In this document: in pieces, positions 1 through 16,700 of the stretch
Layout of the letters: each line of letters starts with the position of its first letter
Numbering within the stretch: the first letter of the stretch is position 1
Assembly: GCA_013398275.1 (NCBI GenBank)
Contig: VZSE01012476.1
Span: forward strand, 186,001-250,000
Direction: 5' to 3'
Origin: Promerops cafer
Taxonomy: Eukaryota > Chordata > Aves > Passeriformes > Nectariniidae
Length of the DNA stretch: 64,000 nt
Notes under the pieces: generated by a model
Databases searched by the model: none
Told to the model about the DNA's origin: nothing
Seen by the model: only the letters and a program-made list of their open reading frames with translations
Translations under genes and position numbers: made by a program

Positions 1-3525
<3,525 letters not shown>

Positions 3526-3541
3526 TCAGCTCCCCTGACAC

Positions 3542-3547
3542 TTTATA
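3542..3547 (-). promoter_or_regulatory. TATA-like box upstream of ADPRHL1
   Basis: On the minus strand the sequence reads GATATAAAGTG, giving a TATAAA core about 95 bases upstream of the ADPRHL1 ATG. A start of transcription about 30 bases downstream (near 3515) would leave a 5' UTR of about 70 bases. The area has no CpG island, which fits a tissue-restricted, TATA-driven promoter. This is inference from motif and position only. Confidence 0.4.
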
Positions 3548-3771
3548 TCAGCCATTGTGTCACACCAAGAGCTCTCTCTATAAGGCAAGGACTTCCTTTT
3601 CTGGCTCTGCAGATGCCATCTCTTGTCTGGGACCCGACAGAGAGGAAATATTTCATAACCCAGGGATTTTGCAGGGGCTTTGTTCAATGAAACTGTAAGA
3701 GCAGACCTGCAAAAGCCTCGTTTCTGCAACCCAGCTTAAAGCAAACCAGGAGATCCTTAGCCCTACCCAGA

Positions 3772-3794
3772 AGTAGGTAGTAACTCTACCTACT
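3772..3794. repeat. Short perfect inverted repeat (9-bp stem, 5-base loop)
   Basis: AGTAGGTAG is followed by TAACT and then CTACCTACT, a perfect 9-base stem. The ten bases GTAACTCTAC at 3780-3789 are repeated directly at 3800-3809. It lies about 330 bases upstream of the ADPRHL1 ATG. No function is claimed. Confidence 0.5.
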
Positions 3795-6700
3795 AAAAAG
3801 TAACTCTACACCCAGAAAAACAGATGCCTCCACAGGGGTGCTTATTTATTCAACAACTTGTAAATTAATATTTTTTCTTCTGCCCATTTCTAATATGCTG
3901 AAGTCAGCCTCTCTCTTAGGGACCAGTCAGAAGTAAAGGCTATTATAAAAGCAGTTTTCCAGGCTCTGCACACTCTAGAAGGAGGGATTAAGCAGTAAGT
4001 AATCTAGTGAAATGTAGAAGACCTCTCCCATTTCTAATTACACCCTATGGAGATATTTTGTTAACAGCTTTCTTGTTCTGTTCCACCTAGTACAAGAATG
4101 TTCTGCTAATTCACTGCACCCCTGGATAAACACTGAGCAAAACACCAACTTTAATTCCATGCCTGTTACTTCCTGGCAAAGAGTGACTTTTTCCTAAAGC
4201 TGAGGTCAGTCAACACTTGGACTCTGGAAGGAAACTATTTTGAAAGATGTATTGAAATGGCATCCTGTGAGTCTAATAAAATCCTAAAGACTTGCAAATT
4301 ACTATTACTTAAGAAACAGAAATAGAAATGTAAATATAAACATAGAGAGGTAAACAGAAAGCATTATTGACTTGACTGTAATTTTGATAACTGATACAAG
4401 GGGAAAGGTCTTTGTTTTCTTTGATCTTTTTCAGAGGGCAATACTGATTGCTATTCAGATGGCAAAGGCCAGCAATGGAAGGGATGCATCATCCTAGCAT
4501 CCAAAGCAACAAGTTAATAAGCAATAAGTTAATCATAGTCTGAGTTATTGACCTGTCTAGAAATATCTCTGTACCTAATGGATTTTCAGGACACACAGAA
4601 GCATTGCTATGCCTGTTCTACATTAGAAGAAATAAAGTGCCCAAATGGTGAAAGTAGCTTCTATTAGTGCACTCTTATTTTAAAGACTGGGATTGGTTAA
4701 CAGAGGTGCTGAAAGGACACTGAGAGTGTGTGTTTCATTGCTAGAAAGTAACACTGAAAAAGCCAAGGAAAAAAAAAAAGGAGAAAGGAGAAAAGGAGGA
4801 CAGTTATGCCTTAGGGACCAGAGGATATGCAGGGACAAGTATCAGTGGGGCACAGCCAGCCTGCTCTAGGGCTGGCTTGCCACAAGTGGTGCATGCCAGC
4901 CCCACTGCCCTGTGTGGGGCAGGGGGAACGAGCATCATCTCCCACAACCAGGGCATTTATGCAACACAGAGGTAATCTTAGAGTCACCCCTGCACTACGC
5001 GTTACCTCATGTTCCACTTGTCTGAAAACAAACACTAAAAATGGAAAACCAAGGCCAGGACAGCTTACAGAACACACCAGGCAGAAGCACTGACGTTGAT
5101 GTCTCTGTTACAGGTCCATCCACCCCTCTGTGGCACACACCTGTTCTCTATTCCTGCAGAGCAGCACGGTTTGGAGGCACGTGAGAATTTGAACTTGCAA
5201 AGCAAGGACAGGAGGAATCACCTGCTGAGACACTGTGGTGAGCTAGTAAGGGCCTCATCAGATGGAAGGTTCCTCTCTGAAAATGGGCAAAGCTATTCTT
5301 AGTTTTCCATTTATCTTTTTCCTCCGAATGTGGCTGGCAGGTGCACTGCCCTTTTGCCTCCCATAGACTTCACTCTGTTGCAACACACTCGGCTGTTCGG
5401 AACACAGCCCAAATTAGGAATAAGGCTATAATAAAAACCCAGAGAAAATTTCAGAGAAGTTCTATTTTTCAACTCTGTAAAACAACATGCAGCGAAGATA
5501 TTTTTATTTAATTGTTTAATTACATGTGATCTCCTTTTCATGTGGTACTTCCAGCTGCTGTGAGCTTTCTGGGCAGAGGTAGGCTAGACACACTAGACTA
5601 CCCCTACTCCCCACAAAGGAGACAATTGTTTGTAAAATATACCTACATGTCTTAAACAGAGAGAAAATACAGCAATTCCACAAAGATGGGTAACTATTCA
5701 CAATAGGGGGGAAGAAAAAAAACCTGAGCAGAGCTGGCAGAACTATTGGGTAAATCATATTAAAATGCATCTTTGGTGTCTTTTCATTAGTGTACATATG
5801 ACAGCTTTCAGATGGGGAGAATCCATAAAAAAAGGAATGGAAAGACAGGACAGAGAGAAGGCTTGTCTGTGTTGGTGGCAACACACTGTTGTTTCAGCTC
5901 GACTGCATTTGAAACCCGAGGTGAGAACATGAAAGCAGCCTTTGGCAAACGTGGCTGCTCTGTCTCCTCCAGCAGAGGGATGTGCATGGATGGGCTCCAG
6001 GCCCAGGACAGAGCCCGTGCACGCTACGGGCACTGAGCTCTGCTCAAATCAAGGGACTGGCAAATGGAGCTGCACTGACGCTGCATCCAAGGCCCTTTTA
6101 AGTTACAAGAGGACTACACCCCAAATGCTTCCCCCCTGAGTGAGTGATCCTTTGCCACTCAAAGATACTCAGCAGAGAAATGCTCTTGATTCCAAGTTCA
6201 CCCATCCAAAGGACACAGAGCCATATCCTGGTAAGGTTGATACCACATGGGTGCCAGACTTCTGTCAGAGCTGCATTTTTACAACTCTTGAAGGGTTTTA
6301 CTTGAGCATCAGAATCATTCCTTTAAAACACATTCATTGAGATACAGGAAAAAAATAAACTGGTTTTACTCAATTCTTTAACAATGGAGATGAATTATTT
6401 CCATACAGCTTTACACCATGCCTTGAAGGAAAAGGAATCCTTAAACACCACAGGATGGAGTTCTTCTTTAGTGTCTTGACAGAAAGCTGAGGTCGTGGCA
6501 TGAAACCTACAGGGTTTGCCAAACAATAGAGCAGTTCACTACTTGGAAAAGGAGGTACTAAAAACCCTCCATGGGAATTCGTCAGGTATATGCACCAAGA
6601 GCAAGTATCCCAATACTCAAAATGTGAGTGCCCCTAAATTTCCCCAGCCCTTCTCGTGGTTGTAGAGGCAGCTGCAGCTGTAGATCCCTCTGTCAACAGT

Positions 6701-8188
6701 TCAGAACAAAAAAGGTTAATTTTAGAGGTGTGTCACCTAGTTCTACCCAGCACACCGCAGATAATGAAAAGTTCAGAAAACATGTTTTGCTGAACAGGTT
6801 TATAGTTGTAAAAACATTACACTTTTTTCACAAGGGCTGTACCTTTTGGTGAGCGAGATGCTGGTTGGCATCAGCTGGGGGAAGTTACTGGTGCTGACAC
6901 TTTAAAGAAAAAAGGCTTGCCATGGTTCAAGTATCAACGTCTGCAGCTTCACTGTCACAGGAAAAGGAAGACAAGACTTGTGCAACACCACAGCAGCCCG
7001 TGGCTGGTGAAAGCACTGGAGAAGGATGGCAGCTGGGTGAACACAGAGGACAACTTACTTATTTTGACTTAAACTTTCAGAAGAGAATTAACAATAGGTG
7101 AATGCATAACTCTGAAGGTGTTTGCACAGAGATTTCTGAGCATGCTGCTTCTCCAACAGAGCTCAGAGCAAGGACTCAGCAACACTTCCCTGCAATTACA
7201 GCTCCCACTGCCAGTACAAACTAATGACACAAACTGCAGAGTCTGGTGACTGGCAGATACATGCAGAGAATACAGTACTGCAGCTAAACATGTCAAGCCT
7301 CTTAAAAGCTTAATGGTGACACAGATGACCAAACCAAACATTTATTAAGGCCATTTCAAAATTAATGAGTTACATCCTTACCCTCTTTTGGCTGATGGAG
7401 TAGTAACACAAGAACCTAATAAATGAACCAGAAAACAACAACAAACTCCCACTAGATCAAGACTTCCAAATGAGAAAACTGACAGGAACCATATAGATAT
7501 CTCACGTGACTGACTTCAATCCTTTGACAGTCCATTTATTCCTTTTTCCATTGCCAAAAAATATACACACATGTACAGCTTACTCAGCAGCAAATCTCCC
7601 AGGTGCATTGAATGAGCAGATGCCTGCAGGTTTGCTCTCCTTGGCATGACACACATGATAAAGTACATTTAAATTTAGAATTGGCAAGTACAAATCCTAT
7701 GGCTCAGTTTCAAACCAAACAACTTGGCACCAGGTTTAAAAATACATGCAGCGTATCTGTGAAGTAATACTGTATGCACTGAACAACTTGAAGACATCTG
7801 TACCATTTAGGATTATAAATTGAGCAACCTAGGTGTTACCACTGTATCAGCTTACTTAAAATGGATGTCAGAGTACCCTGTAAAGTGGGACTGTGGACAG
7901 CAGTAAGTGATTAAAATATGTAAGAAACTTGTAAGGTAAAAGCAGTTTATTTGCATTTTTTATGACCGTTCAAGTGTGAAGGTGTTACTTCATGCTATTA
8001 TGTATGGGAATGCAAAAATTACATGTGGTTTAAAATGGTAGAGGACCAGGAAGAACAAAAGAAAAAGGAAACCTCAAAAGCTGGCTGACAAGGATTAACT
8101 GCTACCTTTGGAGTATTTTGCCCAGTCTTCGTCTGCTGGAAGCTGTCACCCATGAAGGATTGCCCCAGGAATGAGGTTTAAGAGTAAA

Positions 8189-8251
8189 TGTGTGTGTGTA
8201 TATACACACACACACACACATATATGTGGATATCTATATATACACACACAC
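8189..8251. repeat. TG/TA/CA compound microsatellite
   Basis: A (TG)n run passes through TATATA into (CA)n, then ATATATG and another TATATACACACACAC block. The whole tract is almost strictly alternating purine and pyrimidine and partly self-complementary. It lies in intergenic DNA downstream of DCUN1D2. Confidence 0.85.
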
Positions 8252-10228
8252 TGAATCCTGGGCTAAGCACCTTCCTTCTTGCTCAGATGAACAAGGAAAA
8301 AAACCCTCAACCCACGTGCATTTTTTATGTTCTATTTATTTTAAAAAGTAGAAGGTTCATCAGAATGATCTGATAGAGCTCTCATCATGAGCAAATGTTT
8401 CAGACGCTCTAGTGCTATGAAACCTCAGTTACAGCACATACCAATAGATTAAGCTACTTCTGGTCAGTTATATTTTATCTATATATTTTAAGTGGCAATT
8501 GTGTGAGTAACAAGCATTCCATTGCTTCTGGCTAGATAAATGCACTTGATGCTGTAAGATGTTACACATTCTGCAAAGCCTGTGGGACAGATATAGGAAT
8601 GGCTTGTTCTGGGGAGGAGGCGTAGATAAACCAAACACAGTAAAAAGAGCATAACTACTTCTAGCTCTCTGCTGACTTGTGTAGAATACTTGGAGTTATG
8701 AACACAAATGCCCTTCTAAAGAGAAAGCAGTAACTGGGCATAACCTCAGTGGGTAACTCTGCTCAGGAGCGCCAGGCAGCAGCGGGCTCACACGCTGACA
8801 CCTGGCGGCTGTTTGGCCAGGGCTGACACTCACACAAAAAAAAGACAAATATTCATAACAAATCACAGGGCATTTGTAACTTGCTTGCTAGGCTCTTACT
8901 GAGAGAAAAATCACTAAGTCGTTCAAATTTTCCCTCGTCCTGCTTTTTTAACATCATGCACAACTGAAATTCTAGCACGTGGAAGAATGAAGGCAGTCTG
9001 TATGCAGCATGCACACTTGTCCTTGCAGGTTGTGTTGACATAATGAAAGCTGACTGCTTGTATGAAACTCTAAATATTAGAGTTTAAGAGAATATTGTAA
9101 GCTTTTATACCCTGGCAACTACAAATAAAATAGTCTGCTGTCATGTAACACTTCAACAATCCAAACAGATATAAATTATATAACTTAATGCACTGTTTTC
9201 TCCAAAATTCTTGCATCTATTCAGCCTTAAATACAGAAAATATATTGATCATAGCTGTACATACTCTCTAGCAACTCTTCATTTTAACAAACTTTTACAG
9301 TGGCTATGACAAACTCATTTTGATGAGGTAGCATTTGCAAGAGCCCTGTGCGAAGACACGCTGAACAGTTTCTGGTAAAACTTTTTTGTGCTTAGACATC
9401 AGAAGACACCAATGAGAAACAGAAGACTGACACCTCTGTGCACTTCATAATCAGTGGCTGGTAAAAGGGGAAAAATATGTGACTGAACAAATTCAGATTT
9501 GGTGAAAACTGGTCCAATTTCACCAGCCTTGAGATCACTAAAACTGCATTAATTTGCTTTTTTTCTCTCCACTTAAATAAATATAATAGAATGCACAACA
9601 CATCCACAGACATGAATACTTATGATCATTAATATAAAGTCTCCTTACTCCTAACTAGTTCTCCATCATGGAAGCCAACTAGTTAAGTCTTTGGGCTTAT
9701 TCACATCTATTTTCCATGAGAATTGCCAGGAAACGAACTTAAACTATGTTGCATTTAGCTAGAATTTATGATATGTTTCAAGTAAAATAAATACAAATAA
9801 AATCCATATTCCACCAGTTCCTTATTAAAAATAAATAAAACACATAACTGCAGACTAACTGAATTATGACAATTAAACATGAATTATAAAAGCATCTTTG
9901 GTTGTTTAATGTCTACTTTAAAATGGTTACTAAAAAAAGCTGGAGTTGCAACACAGCATAGAGCAGGAGCCTCTCCTCAGCAATGCTATTGTTACATGTC
10001 CAAGCACTTCAAGGAGAAAAATGAGGACATCAAATTCATTGGGAGAAAGCAAAAGGCTGGATGTAATCACTACATACATCTAGGATGTGAAAATACAAAT
10101 TTAAGATTTTGGCAATAAGTTAAAAACAAAAAAAGCATACGTTCATTTGCTTGGGGTTTTTTTACAATTATGTATTAAGACAGATCCACAGAACTAACTT
10201 TTATAAAAATACAACATACTGCATAAGT

Positions 10229-10664
10229 TTTATTTATGGATTTAATTTACATACCACAAATACTGCTTTTAATATAAGTACAATATAATACATTTTTATT
10301 TATGTAACTGCTGGTGTTCACTTTGAATTATGAACTGAATGGCATGCTGTGCTGTCAAAACTTTAATAAAATGGCCTCTAGTTAAACTTCTCCAAAGTAT
10401 AAAATCATGCAAAATCTACATCCTATATGATACAACCAGTATAATAATTGAAGCCAATAGCCTACAAACAGCTTGGATCTTCTGAGTTTGTTCTTGAAGT
10501 ATCCACACATCAGTCATCATTTTATTTAGGCAGAAAGGAGGAATTTCAGTTTTGTCTGCAGAATGTCATCATGACCACTGAAACCAGCACCAATGTGCAG
10601 TCATCAGCTAACAAATCTTCATTACCCACTGCAGTTCATTTAGTCCATATTGACAAATCTGGGG
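10229..10664 (-). other. DCUN1D2: Candidate DCUN1D2 3' UTR with proximal polyadenylation signals
   Basis: Downstream of the DCUN1D2 stop codon on the minus strand, AATAAA occurs at 10300-10295 and again at 10234-10229. Either would give a 3' UTR of roughly 0.4 kb. More distal signals exist further left, so the true end cannot be decided from sequence alone. Confidence 0.4.
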
Positions 10665-10744
10665 TTAGGAAGTCTTATGTTTTCCTCCTGTGACTACTGG
10701 TCGTGCATATTCCACAAAATCATCTATTAGAACAGGCCACGCTC
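10665..10744 (-). CDS. DCUN1D2: DCUN1D2 coding exon 7 (terminal)
   Basis: The acceptor TGTAG precedes 10744. The exon completes Gly234 and encodes [20 protein letters not shown], then KHKTS and TAA at 10667-10665. It carries Ala235 and Asp241 of the DAD patch. The last few residues differ from human, where the tail is also variable between paralogues. Confidence 0.95.
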
Positions 10745-13700
10745 CTACAGAGAAATCCAGCAATTGAGAAATTAGCCTACCATTATCAGCAATAAACTGG
10801 TGTAGTCTATAAAAATAAAGGATTAGAAGCTCATCTTGACATTTCTGGCCTAGTCTAGCTTTAACAGGCATAACATGATAAAATACTTGAAAAAAAACAC
10901 CTAACTGATAAATGCCACATTTGAATCTCTTCTTGCAGCAATAGTTTTAAGACAATCAAAATGTATTTCAAACACAGAACTCCACACTACAAATATAAAC
11001 ATTAGCTGATAACAAAACCACGGCATTCTTATTATAGCCATTCATATCTTAGGACTTATTTCTGCACACATGCCAAAACAGAATTAGTAACAGAGAGTAA
11101 ACTGCATTTAGGGTAGCAAAAATTTTGTACAAAACGTTGTTTCACTCAGAGATCTGTAGCATAACACATTCAAATAACGTGCTCTATCATGGTGTGACTG
11201 TATCTTTACTTCTGTTTCCAAATTACAACAAACCAGTTAACCTTCTTATCACTACTATTTTGGCAATAAGTATGACACTGTATGGGCAGCTGAAACTTTA
11301 AGGGTAAACAAATTAGGACACAAGGTAACAACATGATCTCTTTTTCATTTATAGCAGTATTTTAATTCTGCTATACCAATTTTTGAAGATATTGAGTACT
11401 GCTTACCTTCTTCATCATAGTTGGACATATCATCTGCAATCATATTTCCAAAATCTAACAAAAGATTCCAAGTATCTTTTGGAATTGATCTTTTATGATG
11501 TTCCTGTACAGAGGAATACCAGTACTGTTCAGTCCAAACTGCTTTAAAATTCCACAGCAGTATTTTATATTGACATATACAGAAATGCACCTATTACAAA
11601 TATTTCTTCACTTTCTTCATCTTAAAAAACAATAACCAAAAAAACCCATCTGAAAGAGTTCCTGCTTGCTTCTTTCTTAGGTTGAAATCTTTTAATTTAA
11701 GTATTTCTTCTCAACTAAACATTCAGGTTAAATATTTCTTCTAAAGTAACACACTTTAATACCAGGTTGTAACTTGCAGATTTTTTTTCAGTTACATCTA
11801 TAGATCTGAATTTGGATGTCTTAAAATGTATTAAGGCAGTTAAAACATGAAATGTTTTCAGAAGCCCTCTTGATGAAACTGATACATTATTCAGTGATTG
11901 AAACAAATATACTGCCAAAAAATTCAGAAAAAAACTACAGAAAAATATTTCAAAGAGTGCACACCTTCACTATTAAGCACTGGGGGACAAAAATGCAGAA
12001 AGACTTTTTATTTCTCCTAAACTACAGATAAAAATATAAAATGAAAAAGAAAATAAAGATAAATTATATATTATGTAACTTCATTTTTTTATAATTATAT
12101 AGACATGCAAATGTAGAAACATGGATGAGTGAATCGGGTCTTTTACAAGAGTATTTTTGAATTTCTAAGGTTTAATTTATGCATCTTTACTCCACTACCC
12201 ACAGAATTGCACTAGTAACAAGGAAACTGTCAAGACCAGTTCACAACTATTAGCTAAAAGATTAATCAACTAAATTACTCGGGGAAGAAATTTTGTTGAA
12301 AATGGGAAGTCTCTTAATGTTAAATTCCAGTATGACTGATATAAAAAGACTGAGTTCATGCATCAGTACTACAAAAGGCAGAGCATGGTAAAATACATGG
12401 TTGACAATAATCACAGCTGTCTTGAGAATCAGCAGCCCCAGTTCCATCTACAGTCATGGCTTCCTTTCATGCAGGAGCTTCCCTAAGTAGGAGGATACGA
12501 TTAAGCAAGCAGAACATTCTATCACTTTGCTGCATCTTTTTTCATTCTTCTAAATTAGAAAATCATAAAGAGAAGATTTAATTTGGCTTGATTTGAGACT
12601 ATTTTATATCAGTTTTCAAAAAGGAAAACGTTTGAAGGAAGTACAGAGATATCCTATCTTTTTCTTATTGGAAGCACACAGCCAACAAAATCCGGACTAC
12701 TGTGGAATAAGATAGGCAGTAAAGAATAAACTACATACTTACCAACAAAAATTTATTCCAAAGATCTAAAAATTTAAACCTTCCTGACAAGACTAAATTC
12801 CAGTATGCAATTGCCATTTCTAGATCTGCAAGAGATAAAGCAACATGTAAATACTGCAGCACATTATAAGCAATAAACCCCTTCTGGTTAAACTATTAAT
12901 GCTACATCTAGTACATTATGATACAAATAAATGACCCTCCTTCAAAATCACTAAAAAAACTGTAAGGAATTGTTTTCTACTGTCCCTGACCCAAAAGGCA
13001 GAAGACAAGCAGTAACAGTATAAATTGAAAATCAAATTCAATAAAATTAAAATATTTTTGTCACCATCCACCAATGCCAGATGAAAGCTACTTTCAATCT
13101 ACAGGAACAGAATACTTAATGATAAATCTCTCTGCAAATCAAAAAAGAAAAATATATACACACATACACAAACATAGCAAATATTGACAGAAACAAACAT
13201 TTAAATCCACAGATGTCAACTCCTCTTAATTTATGACATTTTGGACAAACTTTACTTTGAAGGGAATTTAAGGACATGAGGGGATGGAAAAAGCAGTTTA
13301 TCTGTGGTATTATGACTCTACAGAACCCCTTACAGCAATAATTCTCTTCTTCTGGCATAATTCAATAGACAAACACCTACACCCAGTACTGAAAATACAA
13401 GTCCAAGAAATCAGCCCTTATTCTGCATCATGACCAGTGATCTGAGAGCAGGGTTCAATGAAGATGCAGCACTGCCACATATTCCAGCAGAAAGGCAGAA
13501 GCAACATTAGATGCAGCTTAAGGGTAGAAAGGATGTTTCCTTGAAGGCCTGTTTTCATCCTCAGCAGCTCACAATACCTAATGGCTTTGGTGCTTGCTCC
13601 CTCAGGTAGCAGCACTGAGTACATGACAACTACTGGGCAACCATAAAATAAGGCACAGCCTTTCTTAAACCACAGAAATATTTCAGCTTGTGCTTTCAGT

Positions 13701-16700
13701 ATAAAGGAAGTGTAAACAGAACATGAAGCTTAAGAGAAAGTACTGTGATAGCACATAAAACAGAAGCTTGACCTGCACCAACAAGAAGGAAAAACAGTTT
13801 TTGAAATTGTACGTCACACTACAAACCAAAGGACACTGTCACCTGAAATCAAGCTTCATGTCTGAAAGAGATGTTCCAGATTTTAACACAGCCATGCCCC
13901 TAGAGTCCCTGTTTCAGACAAGGCTAGGGACTGGATGAAGTACAGCAGTTAAGATGTACAGAAATGCAATATGCCTCTACCTATATACACAGGGACAGTG
14001 CTGCCAATGTTTGTCCTACTATGATCAGTGCTCTTCAGTACAAAACTTGAATTATGTTCTAATAAACTTCCTTCAGTTCTTCATCTCTATGCCAGCATGC
14101 TCATTTTTCACAAAAAAATATGTAGAAGAGAGTAATTAGTAGCATTACTTGCTGCTTAGATATGCAGATTAATTACTCTTATCTGTTATCCCAAATGAAA
14201 AGCAAAAAGAATGACAAAGGAGAAACCAAAAAAATCTTAACAGTTTCTAAACTTTACTGTGAAGTAACTGGCTTTGATCCCACTCACTCAGGCTTCTTTG
14301 TGAAGACTCAACCTCTTCAAGCAAACCATGCAAATCTATCACATGACAACTTTAAGCAAAATGCACTTTGAAGAAATAACACCCTAAGAGTTGTAAAGTT
14401 TATACTTCTGATGGAAGTATTCCTTGGAAAAAGGAAGAAAGTACAGGTATGGAAACAAAGATCATTAAAGGTGCCATAAAAGAAGAGGTAAAAGGGAAAG
14501 AAGAGAGAACACTTCCTTGGTAGTTGTCAAAATCAGTATTACATTAAGGTGACCTTGATAATTGCAAAATTGTGTTTAACACAATGCATGTGGAATAGTC
14601 TTAAGCTGACACTCAAAAGACACTGTGTACATGTGTCTGGCCATGAATTCTCCTGCACAAAGATGCCGAAGGTATTTGCTATAACATATGAAAAATGCAT
14701 ATCCCACTGAGGATGCTGCTCTGCAGTGGATGAAACAAGTCCACACTGGAGCTGCTCTTCCCAATAGGCACAAGGAGCAAAGTTCTTATCTTGGTAAAAT
14801 TTGCTAAGGTGGCAGGAGATGGGGGGGAAGTCCAGCTTTCTCATCTGGTTCACTGTAATCCCACAAAGCCATCAACTGACACAAGTGTTATTTGAACACA
14901 AGGACTGGAGGGGACTATCACTTTTGGTAGTGGTGCCAGTTTATGCAGTCTTAAAGTATGAGAAAACTAGGCTTTCAGGTTTGCCACGATCTCAGGGTAT
15001 GTGTCTACACTTCCGTTTGAAGACAATTCCCTACCTAGGTTGAAAAATTTGGTACCGGAGGACAAAAAAAGAGGATTTTTCTGCTTTAAAGGGAAGACCT
15101 AGTTATAGAGCTCAAATTCTACATTAGCATGCTGACAGTAGTATCAATAAACAGTAATGCTGTTGATCTGCTACAATTAGTGCTGCACTAATAGATACTA
15201 AAAAAGAGAAAAGCCCTTATGCCATTAGAGTTCTGCATCCCCACAGGAAGATGCTTTTTCAAGGCAAAAATTCCTCAGGCAGTCTTAGGAATACCTCTTT
15301 CAATGCTGTATAGATATGAAGGCATCATTACAGTAAGAATCAAACTACAACTATAAAATATGCTGGGGTTTTTTATACCAAAATATATGCTACCCATATT
15401 ACAGACCAATAATGTATATGTATGTTTTATAAACAGAAAAAGACAGATGCATGGATCTCTGAAAACACCTGGACAAGGAGCAGGGAGACTTCATTGTTAA
15501 CATCCAAGTTCATACCCAAAGCATAAAATTGCTAAATGGTTAAAAACATCATAAAAATACCACATCATGTACTGTACATTATATAGTTTGAGCTTTCCTT
15601 TCAATCCAAAAATATTTTCAGTGTCAATATCTAGTGAGAGTTCTATGTCATGCAGACCTTTAAACAACCAGTTTTTCTTCAATCAGAAATAGTATTTTTC
15701 ATGCAGTATGATCTATCTTCAAACATTAAAACCTCATTCTAAAGTTGCTTTTAAAAATGCATCAGCCTCTTCTATCCTGATTGAACAGAAAGCTTGAAGT
15801 GATAACAAACAGAACAATTAATGAAGGAGAAATGCAGCCTGTGTCTACTTTTAAGATTTGATCAAATGCTGATCTTGTTAAGAAAGAAAAAAAATCATTA
15901 TTAGATAGCTGCATAAAAAAAAAAAATAAAATTAAGTTTCTCATGCTATGATTTTGGAACAGGACAATGAAGTCACTGCACACTAGAAATCAAGGAACTG
16001 TGAAAACAAAAAGAGAAATCAACAGATAGCAAGGAATTGGCTGGAGAGCAGGATTTCTGAGGAAGATGAAATGCAGCTCATTTAGTTAGACCTGCTGTGC
16101 CAAAACCGCCCTCGGGGACTGCAGCACACACTTGTCATCCTCTGCCAAACAGAGCTTTCTAGCTCTCAGTCTGCCCTACCAACAAGAGCTGCTCATGCAC
16201 TCATGTTTGAGATGGACAGAATATTATCACTAATTCACTCAGTCACTAATATAACTTTTCAACACTGTGTTGAAACTGATGCACAGGTAAGAACAATGGA
16301 AACTGGTGTCAATCTGTCTCAACAACAGGACTATAATACCTGCCTGACCAACAAGCACCAATTGAATACTTGCAAGATTCAGTGAGTTAATAAATTCCTT
16401 GTTTCTTCATTTCTGAATGATTTTTAAGAGTCTTCTTTGGCCTCCAAATTGCTAAGAACACAGACACAAGAATTAGTTTCTTCTTTCCGAATCAGCAAAA
16501 TAACAAGAATATACCATGAGGATTAAACCTAAAAACACTTTTGAATTGCCAAAAGCTTAGAGCAAAACAGCCTGTAGTTGCAACTGGAAGCTCCCACACA
16601 GAAGATAGGCAGAAGGGGAAAGAACAAGTAAGGGGGGGTGGTACAAATACAGATCATGGCTAAACTCCGGATCAAGCTGAGCTCAATCCACTCATCCCTG

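Larger units (their letters stand above)
3550..10228. other. Intergenic region between ADPRHL1 and the 3' end of DCUN1D2
   Basis: No coding exon was recognised in this stretch on either strand; the open frames present are short and resemble no family. It is mostly AT-rich unique sequence with a somewhat GC-richer part at about 4810-6100. The right part, about 7300-10228, could still be 3' UTR of DCUN1D2 if a distal polyadenylation site is used. Minus-strand AATAAA motifs occur there, for example near 7340, 7535 and 8335. Confidence 0.6.

Noticed and set aside
10448..10693. Plus-strand 81-codon frame opposite the last DCUN1D2 exon
   Set aside because: It is antisense to the DCUN1D2 terminal exon and 3' UTR and has no homologue that I recognise.
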